Source of the DNA: JBFLVU01 sp964589625
GTDB taxonomy: Bacteria; Acidobacteriota; UBA4820; DSQY01
Assembly: GCA_964589625.1 (NCBI GenBank)
Contig: CAZPSH010000012.1
Location: forward strand, 1 to 64,000
Direction of reading: 5' to 3'
Length of the DNA: 64,000 nucleotides
Part shown: one piece after another, positions 1 through 8,721 of the stretch
How the letters are laid out: every line of letters begins with the position of its first letter
Position numbering within the stretch: the stretch's first letter is position 1
The notes under the pieces: model-generated
What the model was told of the DNA's origin: nothing
The model's input: only the letters and a program-made list of their open reading frames with translations
Databases searched by the model: none
Program-made: the position numbers and the translations under genes

Positions 1-1549
1 GACCACCTCGGGAGGGGGGAGGACGCTCGATGGCAGAAAGGCGTCGTGAAGGTATACCCGGCCGCCGGATGCGAGGGCTTCGACGGCGCACTCCAGGAGC
101 CTCTGCACGTCGCCGCGGCTGGAGGAGGCCAGGAGGCCCGAAAGGAAGATCGTCCCGAAGGGGGCGCCCTCCTTCGGGACCGGGGCCAGCATGCGAAGCC
201 CCCGGTCCGGGCCTTCCAGGGGATTTCGGTGGGAGAAGGGGAGGTCCGGCCATCGGGTGCGGAGGGCCTCGGCGTAGGCCTCGCCGCCCCAGCCGACGAG
301 GAGCGCGGGGCCCGGGGGCCGCAGGTCGAGCTTCTCCACCACGGCGGGAGCGGCGAACCGCGCGAGGGCCTCGCAGGCCGCGGCCCCCGCGTGCTCCGGA
401 TCGGGGGCCACGAAATCGCGGCACCCCTCCTGGACGTAGCCCTTCAAGCGGTCCCAGGACACGGAGAGCGACGCCTGGTGGAGGAGCGTGGGCCGGAGCG
501 AATGGGGCGAGCCGGCTCGCAGGTACCGGGAGGAGAGTTCCAGGTTGCCGTACCCGTCCTCCCGCTTTTCGAGGAGGCCCAGGGCCACGAGGGCGTCCAG
601 GATCTCCGCGGCGGCGGAGGCGTCCCAACCCAGGGCCGCGGCGAGGGACTCGGGCCTTTCCGGCGTCTCGGTCCGGTCGAAAAGGGAGGCCTCGAGGGCG
701 AGGCCTAACGCCTGGGAGCCGAGGCCCGCCGAGGCCAGGCGGAGCAGTTGGTCGGGCACGGGCGACGGGTCGAAGCGGGCGGAGCCGTCGGCGCGCCGCG
801 CGAGGTCCCGCTCGGCGTGGCTGATCTTCTCCCTCAGGCGCACCACCTCCCCCACGACAAAGGTGGCGGGCGGACGGATCCCCGCCTTCTGGAGGTCCTC
901 CTCCACGCGCCCCAGCGTGCTGACGAGGACGGTCTCGTCGTGCCAGAAGGCCATCTGGATGAACGCGCACGGGGTGTCAGGGCTCCGCCCGTGGCAAATG
1001 AGGCGGGAGGCGATCCGCCCGGCGTTCTTTACACCCATGAGAAAGACGAGGGTTTCGAGGCGGGCCAAGGCCTCCCAGTCCAGGCGCGTCTCCTCGTCTT
1101 TGGCCTCGTGGCCCGTGACGATGGCCACGCAGGAGGCGTTGTCGCGATGGGTGACGGCGATGCCCGCCGAGAGCGGCGCGGCCAGGGCGGAGGAAACGCC
1201 CGGGATGACCTCGAAGGCCACCCCATGGGCGGCCAGGTACTCGGCCTCCTCCCCTCCGCGTCCGAAGACGAAGGGGTCTCCCCCCTTGAGACGCACGACG
1301 ATCTTTCCCTCCCGGGCCTTCCGGACGAGGACCTCGTGGATCTCGTCCTGGCGGGAGTCGTGTTTGCCCACGGGCTTCCCCATGTAGAGGCGCTCGGCGG
1401 AGGGTTTGGCGAGGGCCAAGACCTCCTCTTGAATGAGACGGTCGTAGACGATCACGTCGCCCTGGCGCAGGAGGGCCGCGGCCTTGAGGGTGAGGAGTTC
1501 GGGGTGGCCCGGGCCCGCGCCCACGATGTACACCTTGCCGGGATTCATG
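1..1549 (-). CDS. cobA: Uroporphyrinogen-III C-methyltransferase fused to O-methyltransferase-like domain (3' end cut by window)
   Basis: Residues 1 to about 250 are a SUMT, which methylates uroporphyrinogen III twice to precorrin-2, the precursor of siroheme and cobalamin. Visible signatures are VGAGPGHPELLTLKA (residues 9-23), VRLKGGDPFVFGRGGEE (85-101) and VIPGVSSALAAP (114-125). After a short linker, residues about 265-345 resemble the winged-helix dimerisation region of plant/ASMT-type O-methyltransferases (LEASLFDRTETPE; LDALVALGLLEKRE). A Rossmann-like segment follows, but its SAM motif is poor (ALLVGWGGEAYAEAL, near 415-429, instead of a typical DxGGGxG). The frame is open to the window edge, so at least 516 codons. 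Siroheme is the cofactor of DsrAB encoded 50 kb away. The SUMT call is firm; the function of the second half is unknown and it may be catalytically dead. Confidence 0.9.
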
Positions 1550-1667
1550 CGACGTCCCTCTTCGGGGTCCTTCCCTTCGGGGATGGGGAGCACCGAGCGG
1601 CCTGTGTAGCATGGGGGCCGGCGGGGGTCAATGGAGGAACAGGCCAGAGGCCGGGTGTGGGGGATTG

Positions 1668-1680
1668 TAACAAAATGTTA
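1668..1680. promoter_or_regulatory. Candidate operator: perfect inverted repeat TAACA-AAA-TGTTA
   Basis: A 5-bp perfect inverted repeat with a 3-bp centre lies in the 241-bp divergent gap between the SUMT gene and the first kinase-like/BON gene, in an AT-rich patch unlike its GC-rich surroundings. It has the form of a small dimeric regulator site but matches no named consensus I can assign with confidence (not the FNR TTGAT-N4-ATCAA form). Confidence 0.3.
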
Positions 1681-1685
1681 TGAAA

Positions 1686-1701
1686 TGGCGTCGAAAAAGC
1701 A
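1686..1701 (+). promoter_or_regulatory. Weak sigma54-like -24/-12 candidate
   Basis: TGGC at 1686 and GCA at 1699 place GG and GC ten bases apart, the spacing of sigma54 promoters (TGGCAC-N5-TTGC), but the -12 element reads AAGCA and lacks TTGC. The distance to the ATG at 1791 (about 90 bp) is acceptable. Only a suggestion. Confidence 0.2.
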
Positions 1702-1790
1702 CCCGAAAGCCCTTGCTTTGACGCCCCGCCCGGGTGCATCCTGTTGACGCCGACGCAGGGCGTGTCCAAATTATACGGAGGGGGTCGGCC

Positions 1791-2600
1791 ATGGCGGTCA
1801 TCACCATTTCCCGCGGGTCTTTCAGCGGCGGCAAGATCCTGGCCGAGTGCCTGGCCGACAGCCTGAGCTACCGTTGTGTGGATCGAGACGTGATCGTGGA
1901 GCGGGCCGCCGCCTACGGTGCCACCCAGGAGGAGCTCCGAAACGCCCTCACGAACCCCCCCGGGTTCTGGGACCGGTTCAACCACAAGAAGTACGTCTAC
2001 CTCACCCTGATCCAGGCCGCGTTGACGGAGGAGGTCCGGGGAGGCAAAGCCATTTACCACGGCAACGCGGGCCACCTCCTGCTGCGGGGCGTGAGCCACG
2101 TCCTGAGGACGCGCATCATCGCGCCCTTCGAGCACCGGGTGGCCATGGTCCAGGACCGGCTCAAGATGACCCGCGAAGAGTCCGTCGCCTATATCCAGAA
2201 GATGGACCAGGACCGGAAGAAGTGGACCCACTATCTCTACGGCGTGGACTGGGGAGAGCCTTCCCTGTACGACATCGTTCTGAACCTCGAGTACATGGAC
2301 ATCAAGGAGGCGTGCGACATCATCGCCTCCGTCGCGCGCCAGAAGGTGTTCGAGGAGACGGAGGACTCGGTGGCCGCCATGGAGGACCTGGCCCTCGCCA
2401 GCCGGATCCGGGCCAACCTCGTCACCCATTCCTCAACGAGCACGCTGGAGGTTGACGTGGAGGCTCACGCGGGGGCGGTGACCATCCGGGGGAAACTGGC
2501 GAACCGCGAACAGGTCAAGGAGGTCCAGGAGGTGGTCTGGAAGATTCAGGGGGTCACGAGCGTGAGTCTGGAGGGACTGGTCCAGCCTCCCACCGCGTAG
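1791..2600 (+). CDS. Cytidylate kinase-like protein with C-terminal BON domain
   Basis: 269 residues. The N-terminal ~190 residues match the cytidylate-kinase-like family (Cytidylate_kin2): a P-loop-like GSFSGGK near the N terminus, VDRDVI, YHGNAGHLLLRGVSHVLR and a DIVLNLEYM strand. This family is related to CMP kinase but its substrate is unknown. Residues about 205-262 look like a BON domain (VDVEAHAGAVTIRGKLAN ... VTSVSLEGL), a fold often linked to membrane or phospholipid association. The ATG at 1791 is preferred to upstream starts because GGAGGGGG sits about 8 bp before it and the P-loop strand follows at once. It is the first gene of an eight-gene co-directional run ending with a two-component pair, which suggests signalling or regulation rather than nucleotide salvage. 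A second, degenerate copy lies at 7167. Confidence 0.75.
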   Translation: MAVITISRGSFSGGKILAECLADSLSYRCVDRDVIVERAAAYGATQEELRNALTNPPGFWDRFNHKKYVYLTLIQAALTEEVRGGKAIYHGNAGHLLLRGVSHVLRTRIIAPFEHRVAMVQDRLKMTREESVAYIQKMDQDRKKWTHYLYGVDWGEPSLYDIVLNLEYMDIKEACDIIASVARQKVFEETEDSVAAMEDLALASRIRANLVTHSSTSTLEVDVEAHAGAVTIRGKLANREQVKEVQEVVWKIQGVTSVSLEGLVQPPTA

Positions 2601-2621
2601 TGCCGGGAAAAGGCCCGGCAC
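2600..2621 (+). other. Intercistronic hairpin
   Basis: GTGCCGGG and CCCGGCAC form a perfect 8-bp stem with a 6-base loop right at the stop codon of the kinase-like gene. There is no T tract, so it is more likely an RNA-stability or attenuation element between this gene and the TSUP gene than a full terminator. Confidence 0.4.
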
Positions 2622-2661
2622 CGGAAGAAGTCCCGGGGGGCATGGCCGAGTAGGGGGGGAC

Positions 2662-3582
2662 ATGTCGATCTTCTTGCCTGTCGCCGGAATCAGCATCAAC
2701 CTGTTCCTGGTCATGGGGGCCGGAGTCATCGTCGGCTTCCTGTCCGGGATGTTCGGAGTGGGCGGCGGGTTTTTGCTCACGCCCATCCTCATCATGATGG
2801 GCATTCCGCCCACCGTCGCCGCCGCCTCGGACTCCTGCCAGATCGTGGCGGCCTCGGCCTCCGGGGCGGCGGCCCATTTCCGCTTGAAGAACGTGGACGT
2901 GAAGCTGGGCTCTATCCTCCTGATCGGGGGCCTCGTGGGCGGGGCCATCGGCGTGCGGATCATCAAGGTCCTCCGGGCCATGGGCAACGCCGACTTCCTC
3001 ATCACCGTGACCTACGTGGTGGTGCTGAGCAGCGTCGGCGGATACATGTTCTTCGAGAGCCTCAACGCCCTGCGGCGCGGCGGGATGGCCCCGAAGAGGT
3101 CGGGAGCGGTCAAGAAGCCCGGGCTCCTCTCCCGGCTCCCGTTCCAGATGCATTTCCCCACGGCCGGGGTCCAGCATTCGGTGTTCGTGCCCTTCTTCCT
3201 GTGCATGATCGTCGGAATCCTCGCGGCCATCATGGGTGTGGGCGGCGGCTTCATCATGGTCCCCATGATGGTGTACCTCCTGCGGATGCCCATGCACGTG
3301 GCGGTGGGAACCGACCTCTTCCAGATCTTCTTCACCTGCGCCGGGGTCACCTTCATGCAAGCCACCACGAACCACACGGTGGACCTGGTTCTGGCCCTGC
3401 TCCTCATGGTCGGATCCACCGTCGGAGCGCAGATCGGCGCCCGGGTGGGCAAGCGCCTGAGGGGCGATCAACTTAAGATCCTCCTCGCCTCCATCGTCCT
3501 GCTGGTCATGGTGAAGATGGCTTTCAGCCTGGTGGTCACGCCGGAGAGCCTTCTTTCGTACGCCACCGGGGGAGGACACTGA
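2662..3582 (+). CDS. TSUP (TauE/SafE) family permease, copy 1
   Basis: 306-residue integral membrane protein with about eight hydrophobic segments and the two-fold internal repeat of the TSUP family. Each half starts with the glycine-rich signature: GMFGVGGGFLLTPILI in the first and IMGVGGGFIMVPMMV in the second, each followed by a VGTDxxQI/ASDSCQI-type helix. TSUP members include exporters of sulfite, sulfoacetate and other sulfur-containing anions; in a sulfate or sulfite reducer, sulfite or organosulfonate export is the natural guess, but the substrate is not readable from sequence. It is followed after one base by a TIGR02186 gene, a pairing repeated at 13483/14391. The start is supported by a G-rich Shine-Dalgarno just upstream and by the near-identical MxIFLPVAG start of the copy at 13483. 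Confidence 0.88.
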   Translation: MSIFLPVAGISINLFLVMGAGVIVGFLSGMFGVGGGFLLTPILIMMGIPPTVAAASDSCQIVAASASGAAAHFRLKNVDVKLGSILLIGGLVGGAIGVRIIKVLRAMGNADFLITVTYVVVLSSVGGYMFFESLNALRRGGMAPKRSGAVKKPGLLSRLPFQMHFPTAGVQHSVFVPFFLCMIVGILAAIMGVGGGFIMVPMMVYLLRMPMHVAVGTDLFQIFFTCAGVTFMQATTNHTVDLVLALLLMVGSTVGAQIGARVGKRLRGDQLKILLASIVLLVMVKMAFSLVVTPESLLSYATGGGH

Positions 3583-3583
3583 C

Positions 3584-4366
3584 ATGAAGCGCGCACGAAC
3601 CGCATCGCTGGTTGTCCTGGCCGTCCTCTCGTTCTCCCTTTCCGGCTCCTCCCAGGGGACCGCCTCGCCGACGGCGCGGATCAGCCCCGAAGTGATCCGG
3701 ATGGACGCCTTCTACGGGGGCGCGGAGGTCCGGGTGGAGGGCGAAGTGCCCGCCGGAAGCGGCGTCTATCTCGTGGTGAAAGGCCCCGAGATCGAGGAGT
3801 CCTTCAATAAGAAAGGCCGCTTCGGGCCCATCTGGGCCAACGCGGGGAAGGTCCGCATCGCCGGCGTACCCGCCCTCTTCATCGGCTTCTCCAGCGCTCC
3901 GCTGGCTACCCTTCTTACGCGGGAGGCCCTGGACGCGGGCCAGCTGGACGTGGCCGCCATTCAGGCCCAAATGAAGGTGGACCCGCCGGCCATGGACCAG
4001 CCGCTCGTGAGGGAGAACTACCTCAAGCTCAAGGCCGACCAGGGTATCCTCAAGGTGACCGAGGGCGTGGTCACGGTGGCGGCAGGGGAGGGCTCGAGCC
4101 GCTATTCCGTCTCCTTCGCCTGGCCCAAGGTGGCCCCACCGGCGGACTACCGGCTGGAGGTGCACGCCTGCAAGGACGGGGCCGTCGTGTCCCGCGCGGA
4201 GCTTCCCCTCAAGGTCGTGAAGGCGGGCTTCCCCGAGAAGATGGCCGGGATGGCCAAGGACCGGGCGGTCCTCTACGGCATCTTGTGCATCCTCGTGGCC
4301 ACGTTGGCCGGCCTGGGCATCGATTTCCTCGCGTCCAAGCTGGGCGGGAAGGTCTCCGCCCACTAA
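3584..4366 (+). CDS. TIGR02186 / Alph_Pro_TM family membrane-anchored protein, copy 1
   Basis: 260 residues: an N-terminal signal segment (LVVLAVLSFSLSG), a large extracytoplasmic beta-rich region, and one C-terminal transmembrane helix (about residues 231-250, LYGILCILVATLAGLGIDFL). Features typical of TIGR02186 are the ISPEVIRMDAFYGGAEVRV opening, the VYLVVKGP strand and the GRFGPIWAN segment. The family has no established biochemical function and is commonly found beside TSUP permeases; here it starts one base after the TSUP stop codon with GGGGGAGG upstream, so the two are probably co-translated. A periplasmic accessory or substrate-handling partner of the permease is likely (inference). 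The second copy at 14391 has the same architecture. Confidence 0.8.
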   Translation: MKRARTASLVVLAVLSFSLSGSSQGTASPTARISPEVIRMDAFYGGAEVRVEGEVPAGSGVYLVVKGPEIEESFNKKGRFGPIWANAGKVRIAGVPALFIGFSSAPLATLLTREALDAGQLDVAAIQAQMKVDPPAMDQPLVRENYLKLKADQGILKVTEGVVTVAAGEGSSRYSVSFAWPKVAPPADYRLEVHACKDGAVVSRAELPLKVVKAGFPEKMAGMAKDRAVLYGILCILVATLAGLGIDFLASKLGGKVSAH

Positions 4367-4525
4367 GGAAACGCGCGGCACGCCGGGACGGAAAGGCGAT
4401 GGACGGGGGCACTTCCGACGGAGTGAGGCCAAGACCGCGCGGCGAGGAGGGGGAGGCCTCTCCGGCTCGCGCCCCCCGGCGGAGAGCCCCGGGCCCCATG
4501 ACCCGATCGTGGAGGTGGCTTGCCG

Positions 4526-7093
4526 ATGCGGCTTCCGTGGAGAGGAAAGGGGACCGACGCGGAGCTCCGTTACGCGGAGGTCCGTATGCGGGAGCGGTAC
4601 CAGAGCTTCCGCGATCTCCTCGCTTACAACAACGAGTGCCTCGAGCACATGGCGTCTCTGCAGGAGGACCTCCAGTATGTCTCCCCCCTTCGGGACGTGG
4701 TGGGAGAGAGGATTTCCCAGGTCTTTGAGCGCGCCCAGGGGACCGTCGGAGCCCTGGAGACCCTGACCGAGAACAAGTTCCCCCGGCTCGAGCGGCTCCT
4801 TGCGAAGCAACGTCACGAGGTGGAAGCGTATGTTGCTTCGGTTCAGGAGCGCGTGACCCCGAGGCTTGCCGTATCCCTCTCCGAGGTTGACCTGAGGGCG
4901 GCGGGCGAAGTGGGCGGGAAGGCGGCCTACCTGGGCGAAGTTCGCAACCATGTCGGGCTGCCCGTCCCCGAGGGATTCGCCCTGACGACGGAAGCCTATC
5001 GCCAGGCCGTCGGCATCCCGCTGTGGCAGGAATGCCGCGACGCCCTTAGGGATGTGGACCCGGACGACCTCGATGGGATCCGGGAGGCTTCGCGGCGTCT
5101 GGTCGCGAGGGTCCTCGAAGCGCCCGTTCCTCGGGCTGTGGAGGTGGCCCTGCTGGAGAGGGCCAAGCGGCTAGACACCAAGGGTCAGGGCTTCGCGATC
5201 CGATCGAGCGCCGTTGGAGAGGGGGGGCCGCAGACCTTCGCGGGTCAGTTCTTGAGCCTCCTCAACGTTCTGGAAGACCATCTCCTCGATGCCTACCGGA
5301 AAGTCCTCGCCAGCCGCTTCTCCGAGAGGGCCATCGCCTACAGGCGCTCGCTGGGCATAGGAGAGGTGGAGAGCCCCATGGCGGTGCTGGTGGTGCCCGT
5401 CCTGCGCGCCAAGGCGGCGGGGATCCTGTACACGCGGGACCCAAACCAGCCGGGTTCGGGCAACCTTCTCATCACCGCCACGAAGGGTCTCGGCCTGGAC
5501 ATCGCGGGGGGAAAGGCCTCCGCCGACTTGTTCGTGGTGGGAAGGGGAAGGCGCCACGTCGTTCTGGAGCGGCACCTGGCGCGGAAGGAATCGCAGGTCG
5601 TCTTGGATGGGGAGGGTGGCATTCTCCGCAGACTCCTCTCGGAAGAGGAGTCCAGGGCGCCCTCCCTGGAGACGGAAGACCTCCAGATTCTGGCTCACTG
5701 GGGGATTCGACTTGAATCCCACTTCCAGTCACCCCAGGACGTGGAATGGGTCTTGGACGAGGATGGCGCCCTGTGGATCGTCCAGACACGGGACCTGGCC
5801 CTCGGACAAAAGGCGGTGGGCGGAAAGGCGCGTGGCAACCCCAAAGTGGAGCCCCTCCTCCAAGGGGGTAAGACCATCTGCGGCGGCCGGGCCTCGGGAC
5901 CCGCGTTTCACGCGGAGGAGGCCGAATCGCTTGCCCGCGTGCCCTCCGGAGCCATCCTGTTCGTCCGGCGCCCCGCGCCGGACATCGTCAAGGTGCTCCC
6001 CAGAATCGCGGGCTTCGTCGCGGAGAGGGGAAACGTCACGGGCCACGGAGCCGCGCTTCTCCGCGAGTTCAAGATCCCGTCCGCCTTCGAAATGGAGGGG
6101 GTATTGGACCGCACGACCCAGGGCGGCAACGTGAGCCTGGACGCGGGCCGGCCGGCCGTGTACGCGGGTCTCCTCTGGCCCCCCGCACCCGAAAGCGTCC
6201 GGATTCAGGAGCGGTACGCCGCGCGCAGGCAGGATCCCATCCACCGTTCCCTGCTCACCCTGAACCTCATGGACCCGGGGGCCTTCAACTTCCGACCCTC
6301 GGGGTGCCAGTCGGCCCACGACGTCCTGAGGTTTTCGCACGAGAAGGCCATCGAGGCCATGTTTTCTGTCAACGACGAGGCCACCGAGCGCTCTCCCCGC
6401 GCCGCGCGGCGGCTCATCGCCATGACCCCGATCCGCCTGTACGTCCTGGACGTTGGAGGCGGTCTCAACCTGGAGGACGCGAAGGCCCGGGAGGTCCGGC
6501 CTCAGCAGATCACCTCCAGGCCCTTCCATGCCCTCTGGCGGGGGGTCACCCACCCCGGCGTCTCGTGGAGCCGCGAGATGCCCGCCAGCCTGGACGGCCT
6601 TGCCTCGGTGGTGGCGGGCTCCTTCGCGTCCCACTCGAGCGCCCGAAGGGCCTTGGGAGAGAGGAGCTACCTCCTGGTGGCCGACGAGTACATGAACCTC
6701 AACAGCCGGCTGGCCTACCATTTCACGCTCGTGGACGCGTGCCTCTCGGACCAGGCCAACGCCAATTACATTTCCTTTCGCTTCGCCGGAGGGGGCGCGA
6801 CCCGATGGCGCCGAAACCTCCGCGCGGTCTTCATCGAGAAGGTCCTTGCCCGCCGGGGGTTCTTGGCGGACCGGCGGGGGGACGTCGTCAACGCGTGGCA
6901 TCGGAAGGGCAGCGCGGAGGAGACCGCGGCGGCTCTGGACATCCTGGGCCGGCTGATGGCGTGCGCAAGCCAGCTGGACATGTACATGACCAGCCACGAG
7001 TCCATGGAGTGGTACGTGTCCCAATTCTTGTCGGGGAATTACGGGTTCAATCGGGAGGAGGGGGCGGAGTCCGGGGGGGTGGCGCGGCCGTGA
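4526..7093 (+). CDS. PEP-synthase-like ATP-grasp/phosphohistidine protein with unfamiliar C-terminal domain (paralogue A)
   Basis: 855 residues. Residues 1-110 are helical. Residues about 118-425 are a PEP/pyruvate-binding (PPDK_N) ATP-grasp domain: GGKAAYLGEV at 130-139, RSSAVGEGG at 226-234, FAGQ at 238-241. Residues about 445-540 are the swivelling phosphohistidine domain with GNVTGHGAALLREF, catalytic His about 507. The PEP/pyruvate TIM barrel of true PEP synthase is missing; instead there is a ~270-residue C-terminal domain shared with the paralogues at 33506 and 36088 (SGCQSAHDVLRFSHEKA; YVLDVGGGL; LAYHFTLVDACLSDQ; NYISFRFAGGGA). Two conserved positions differ from those paralogues: VGED is VGEG, and QxRPL is QTRDL, so ATP handling may be altered. 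I start at the ATG (4526) rather than the TTG six bases upstream, because GGAGG then sits 10 bp away instead of 4. Confidence 0.82.
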   Translation: MRLPWRGKGTDAELRYAEVRMRERYQSFRDLLAYNNECLEHMASLQEDLQYVSPLRDVVGERISQVFERAQGTVGALETLTENKFPRLERLLAKQRHEVEAYVASVQERVTPRLAVSLSEVDLRAAGEVGGKAAYLGEVRNHVGLPVPEGFALTTEAYRQAVGIPLWQECRDALRDVDPDDLDGIREASRRLVARVLEAPVPRAVEVALLERAKRLDTKGQGFAIRSSAVGEGGPQTFAGQFLSLLNVLEDHLLDAYRKVLASRFSERAIAYRRSLGIGEVESPMAVLVVPVLRAKAAGILYTRDPNQPGSGNLLITATKGLGLDIAGGKASADLFVVGRGRRHVVLERHLARKESQVVLDGEGGILRRLLSEEESRAPSLETEDLQILAHWGIRLESHFQSPQDVEWVLDEDGALWIVQTRDLALGQKAVGGKARGNPKVEPLLQGGKTICGGRASGPAFHAEEAESLARVPSGAILFVRRPAPDIVKVLPRIAGFVAERGNVTGHGAALLREFKIPSAFEMEGVLDRTTQGGNVSLDAGRPAVYAGLLWPPAPESVRIQERYAARRQDPIHRSLLTLNLMDPGAFNFRPSGCQSAHDVLRFSHEKAIEAMFSVNDEATERSPRAARRLIAMTPIRLYVLDVGGGLNLEDAKAREVRPQQITSRPFHALWRGVTHPGVSWSREMPASLDGLASVVAGSFASHSSARRALGERSYLLVADEYMNLNSRLAYHFTLVDACLSDQANANYISFRFAGGGATRWRRNLRAVFIEKVLARRGFLADRRGDVVNAWHRKGSAEETAAALDILGRLMACASQLDMYMTSHESMEWYVSQFLSGNYGFNREEGAESGGVARP

Positions 7094-7166
7094 GGCGATT
7101 CTTGGCGATGTCCGCCGCGGGGGGCCGGGGGCCCGCCGCAGGCGAAAAGAAAAAGGGGGATCCAGC

Positions 7167-8675
7167 ATGCCGTTGATCTTCTTGAGCAGCGTCCCATTCG
7201 GAGGCGGGGAGCGGGTTGCCCGACAGCTCGCCGCGAAGCTGGGGTGCGCGTACATGAGCCGGGAAGACGTCGTGGCCCGGGCCAACGAGTACGGCATCCC
7301 GGTCGGAAAACTTGAAGTGGCCATGGTGAAGCAGCCGGCCGTCCAAGAGCGCTTGGCCCGGCTGAAGGAGCGCTACCTGGCGGTGGCCACGGCGGTCCTT
7401 TGTGAAAAGGCCAACGAGGAATGCCTGGTGTACTACGGCCGCGCCGGCCACCATCTTCTCCACGGCGTCCAGCACGTGCTGAGGGTGCACATTGTGCCAG
7501 ACGAGGCTCAGAGGCTGGAAACCGCGTCGCAACGGGTGAAACTCCCGCCGGAAAAGGCGGAGAAGTTTCTGAAGAGCATCGACGAGGACATCCGGGCCTG
7601 GGTTCGCTTCGTTCATGGGGCGGACATGGATGACCCTCGGCGCTACGACTACGTGGTCAACCTCGAACGGACAAGCATCGAGAATGCCGCCACGGCCCTG
7701 TGCACCATCGCCCAGTTGCCCGATTACCGGTCCACGCCGGCCAGTCGAAGGGCCATGGCCGACAGGCTCCTCCAGGCCCGCGCGCGCATCCGGCTCCTCC
7801 TGGACGAACGCCTGTCGGAGGCGGACCTGACGGTCCGCGCCACCGAAGGGGTCGTCACGGTGACCTACATGCCGCGCCAGGCGGCCCTTGCTCCACTGAT
7901 TCCGGAAATCGTCGGCGAACTGCCGGGGTGTCGGGAAGTTCGATGCACCATGGCCAGCAGCAACGTCCTGTGGATCCAGGAGCAGTTCCGCGGTGGGGCC
8001 GAGGCCTACGCCCACGTGACCGAACTGGCCCGGCGTTGGGGAGCGGCCGTGGAACTCCTCCGCTACCGTCCGGAGGGGACGGGGACCATCGAGGAGATGG
8101 GCGCTGGCGGGGCGCCCGTGGGACCCCAGAGACGTGCCGACGGCGGCGTAGAGGAGGACACTCCGGTGCCGCAGGAGAAAGGAGAGGAGCTGGAGTTTCG
8201 AAAAACTCTGGAGGCCCTCGTGGGGGAGGGCCGCTCGGGCGGCGGGCAGACCGTATCGGGCCCCCGGGAGAGCGTTCTACAAGCCATCAATCCCACGATC
8301 CCCTACAGCCTGGTCGTGGTAGGAGACCTCTACGCGGACAAGCCGCCCGCAGCGCGCACGCGCCTCACGCGGGAGTTCGCCTCCTTCCTCGGTCAGAACA
8401 TGAAGGCGCCCGTGGTCTCCGCGGCGGACCTCGGCGAGCGCCTGAGGGTCGGGCCCAAACAGGTCGCCCGATTCGCCGCGTCCATCCTGCTGGTGGCCGC
8501 CCTCTACGCCCTCGTCTTCCTGAACCAAGAGACCTTCGTCCAGCTGCTCGGGGGCGACGTGCACAAGGCCAAGCCATGGCTGGCGCCCCTTGTCATCGCG
8601 ATCTTGGCGCCGGTCGTTGCGGCGCTGTATGGCCAGGTGGCGGGCTTCTTCCTGAAGCTCTTCAAGTTCGAGTAG
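7167..8675 (+). CDS. Cytidylate kinase-like protein with degenerate P-loop, BON-like region and C-terminal membrane helices
   Basis: 502 residues. The N-terminal ~190 residues align by eye with the kinase-like protein at 1791 (YYGRAGHHLLHGVQHVLRVHIV; VVNLERTSIENAA), but the P-loop lysine is lost: GSFSGGK there corresponds to VPFGGGE here, so ATP phosphorylation is doubtful. A second domain of about 70 residues (ADLTVRATEGVVTVTYMPR ... CREVRC) resembles a BON domain. A low-complexity linker follows, then a further soluble region (PYSLVVVGDLYADKPPAA) and two C-terminal transmembrane helices (SILLVAALYALVFL; LAPLVIAILAPVVAALYG). It lies between PEP-synthase-like paralogue A and TSUP copy 2. The probable role is a membrane-bound regulatory or scaffold pseudokinase (inference). 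The ATG has GGGGGA 7-12 bp upstream. Confidence 0.7.
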   Translation: MPLIFLSSVPFGGGERVARQLAAKLGCAYMSREDVVARANEYGIPVGKLEVAMVKQPAVQERLARLKERYLAVATAVLCEKANEECLVYYGRAGHHLLHGVQHVLRVHIVPDEAQRLETASQRVKLPPEKAEKFLKSIDEDIRAWVRFVHGADMDDPRRYDYVVNLERTSIENAATALCTIAQLPDYRSTPASRRAMADRLLQARARIRLLLDERLSEADLTVRATEGVVTVTYMPRQAALAPLIPEIVGELPGCREVRCTMASSNVLWIQEQFRGGAEAYAHVTELARRWGAAVELLRYRPEGTGTIEEMGAGGAPVGPQRRADGGVEEDTPVPQEKGEELEFRKTLEALVGEGRSGGGQTVSGPRESVLQAINPTIPYSLVVVGDLYADKPPAARTRLTREFASFLGQNMKAPVVSAADLGERLRVGPKQVARFAASILLVAALYALVFLNQETFVQLLGGDVHKAKPWLAPLVIAILAPVVAALYGQVAGFFLKLFKFE

Positions 8676-8721
8676 AGGTGCCGTCTCCTGCGCCCTCCGG
8701 GTGCGCCTTGGGAGGATGAAC

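Noticed and set aside
1791..2600. Calling the kinase-like proteins cmk
   Set aside because: Only the distant Cytidylate_kin2 family fits; fused BON and membrane domains and, in the second copy, loss of the P-loop lysine argue against CMP kinase.
4526..7093. Calling the PEP-like proteins ppsA (phosphoenolpyruvate synthase)
   Set aside because: The PEP/pyruvate TIM-barrel domain and its motifs are absent; only the ATP-grasp and swivelling domains match, in all three paralogues.
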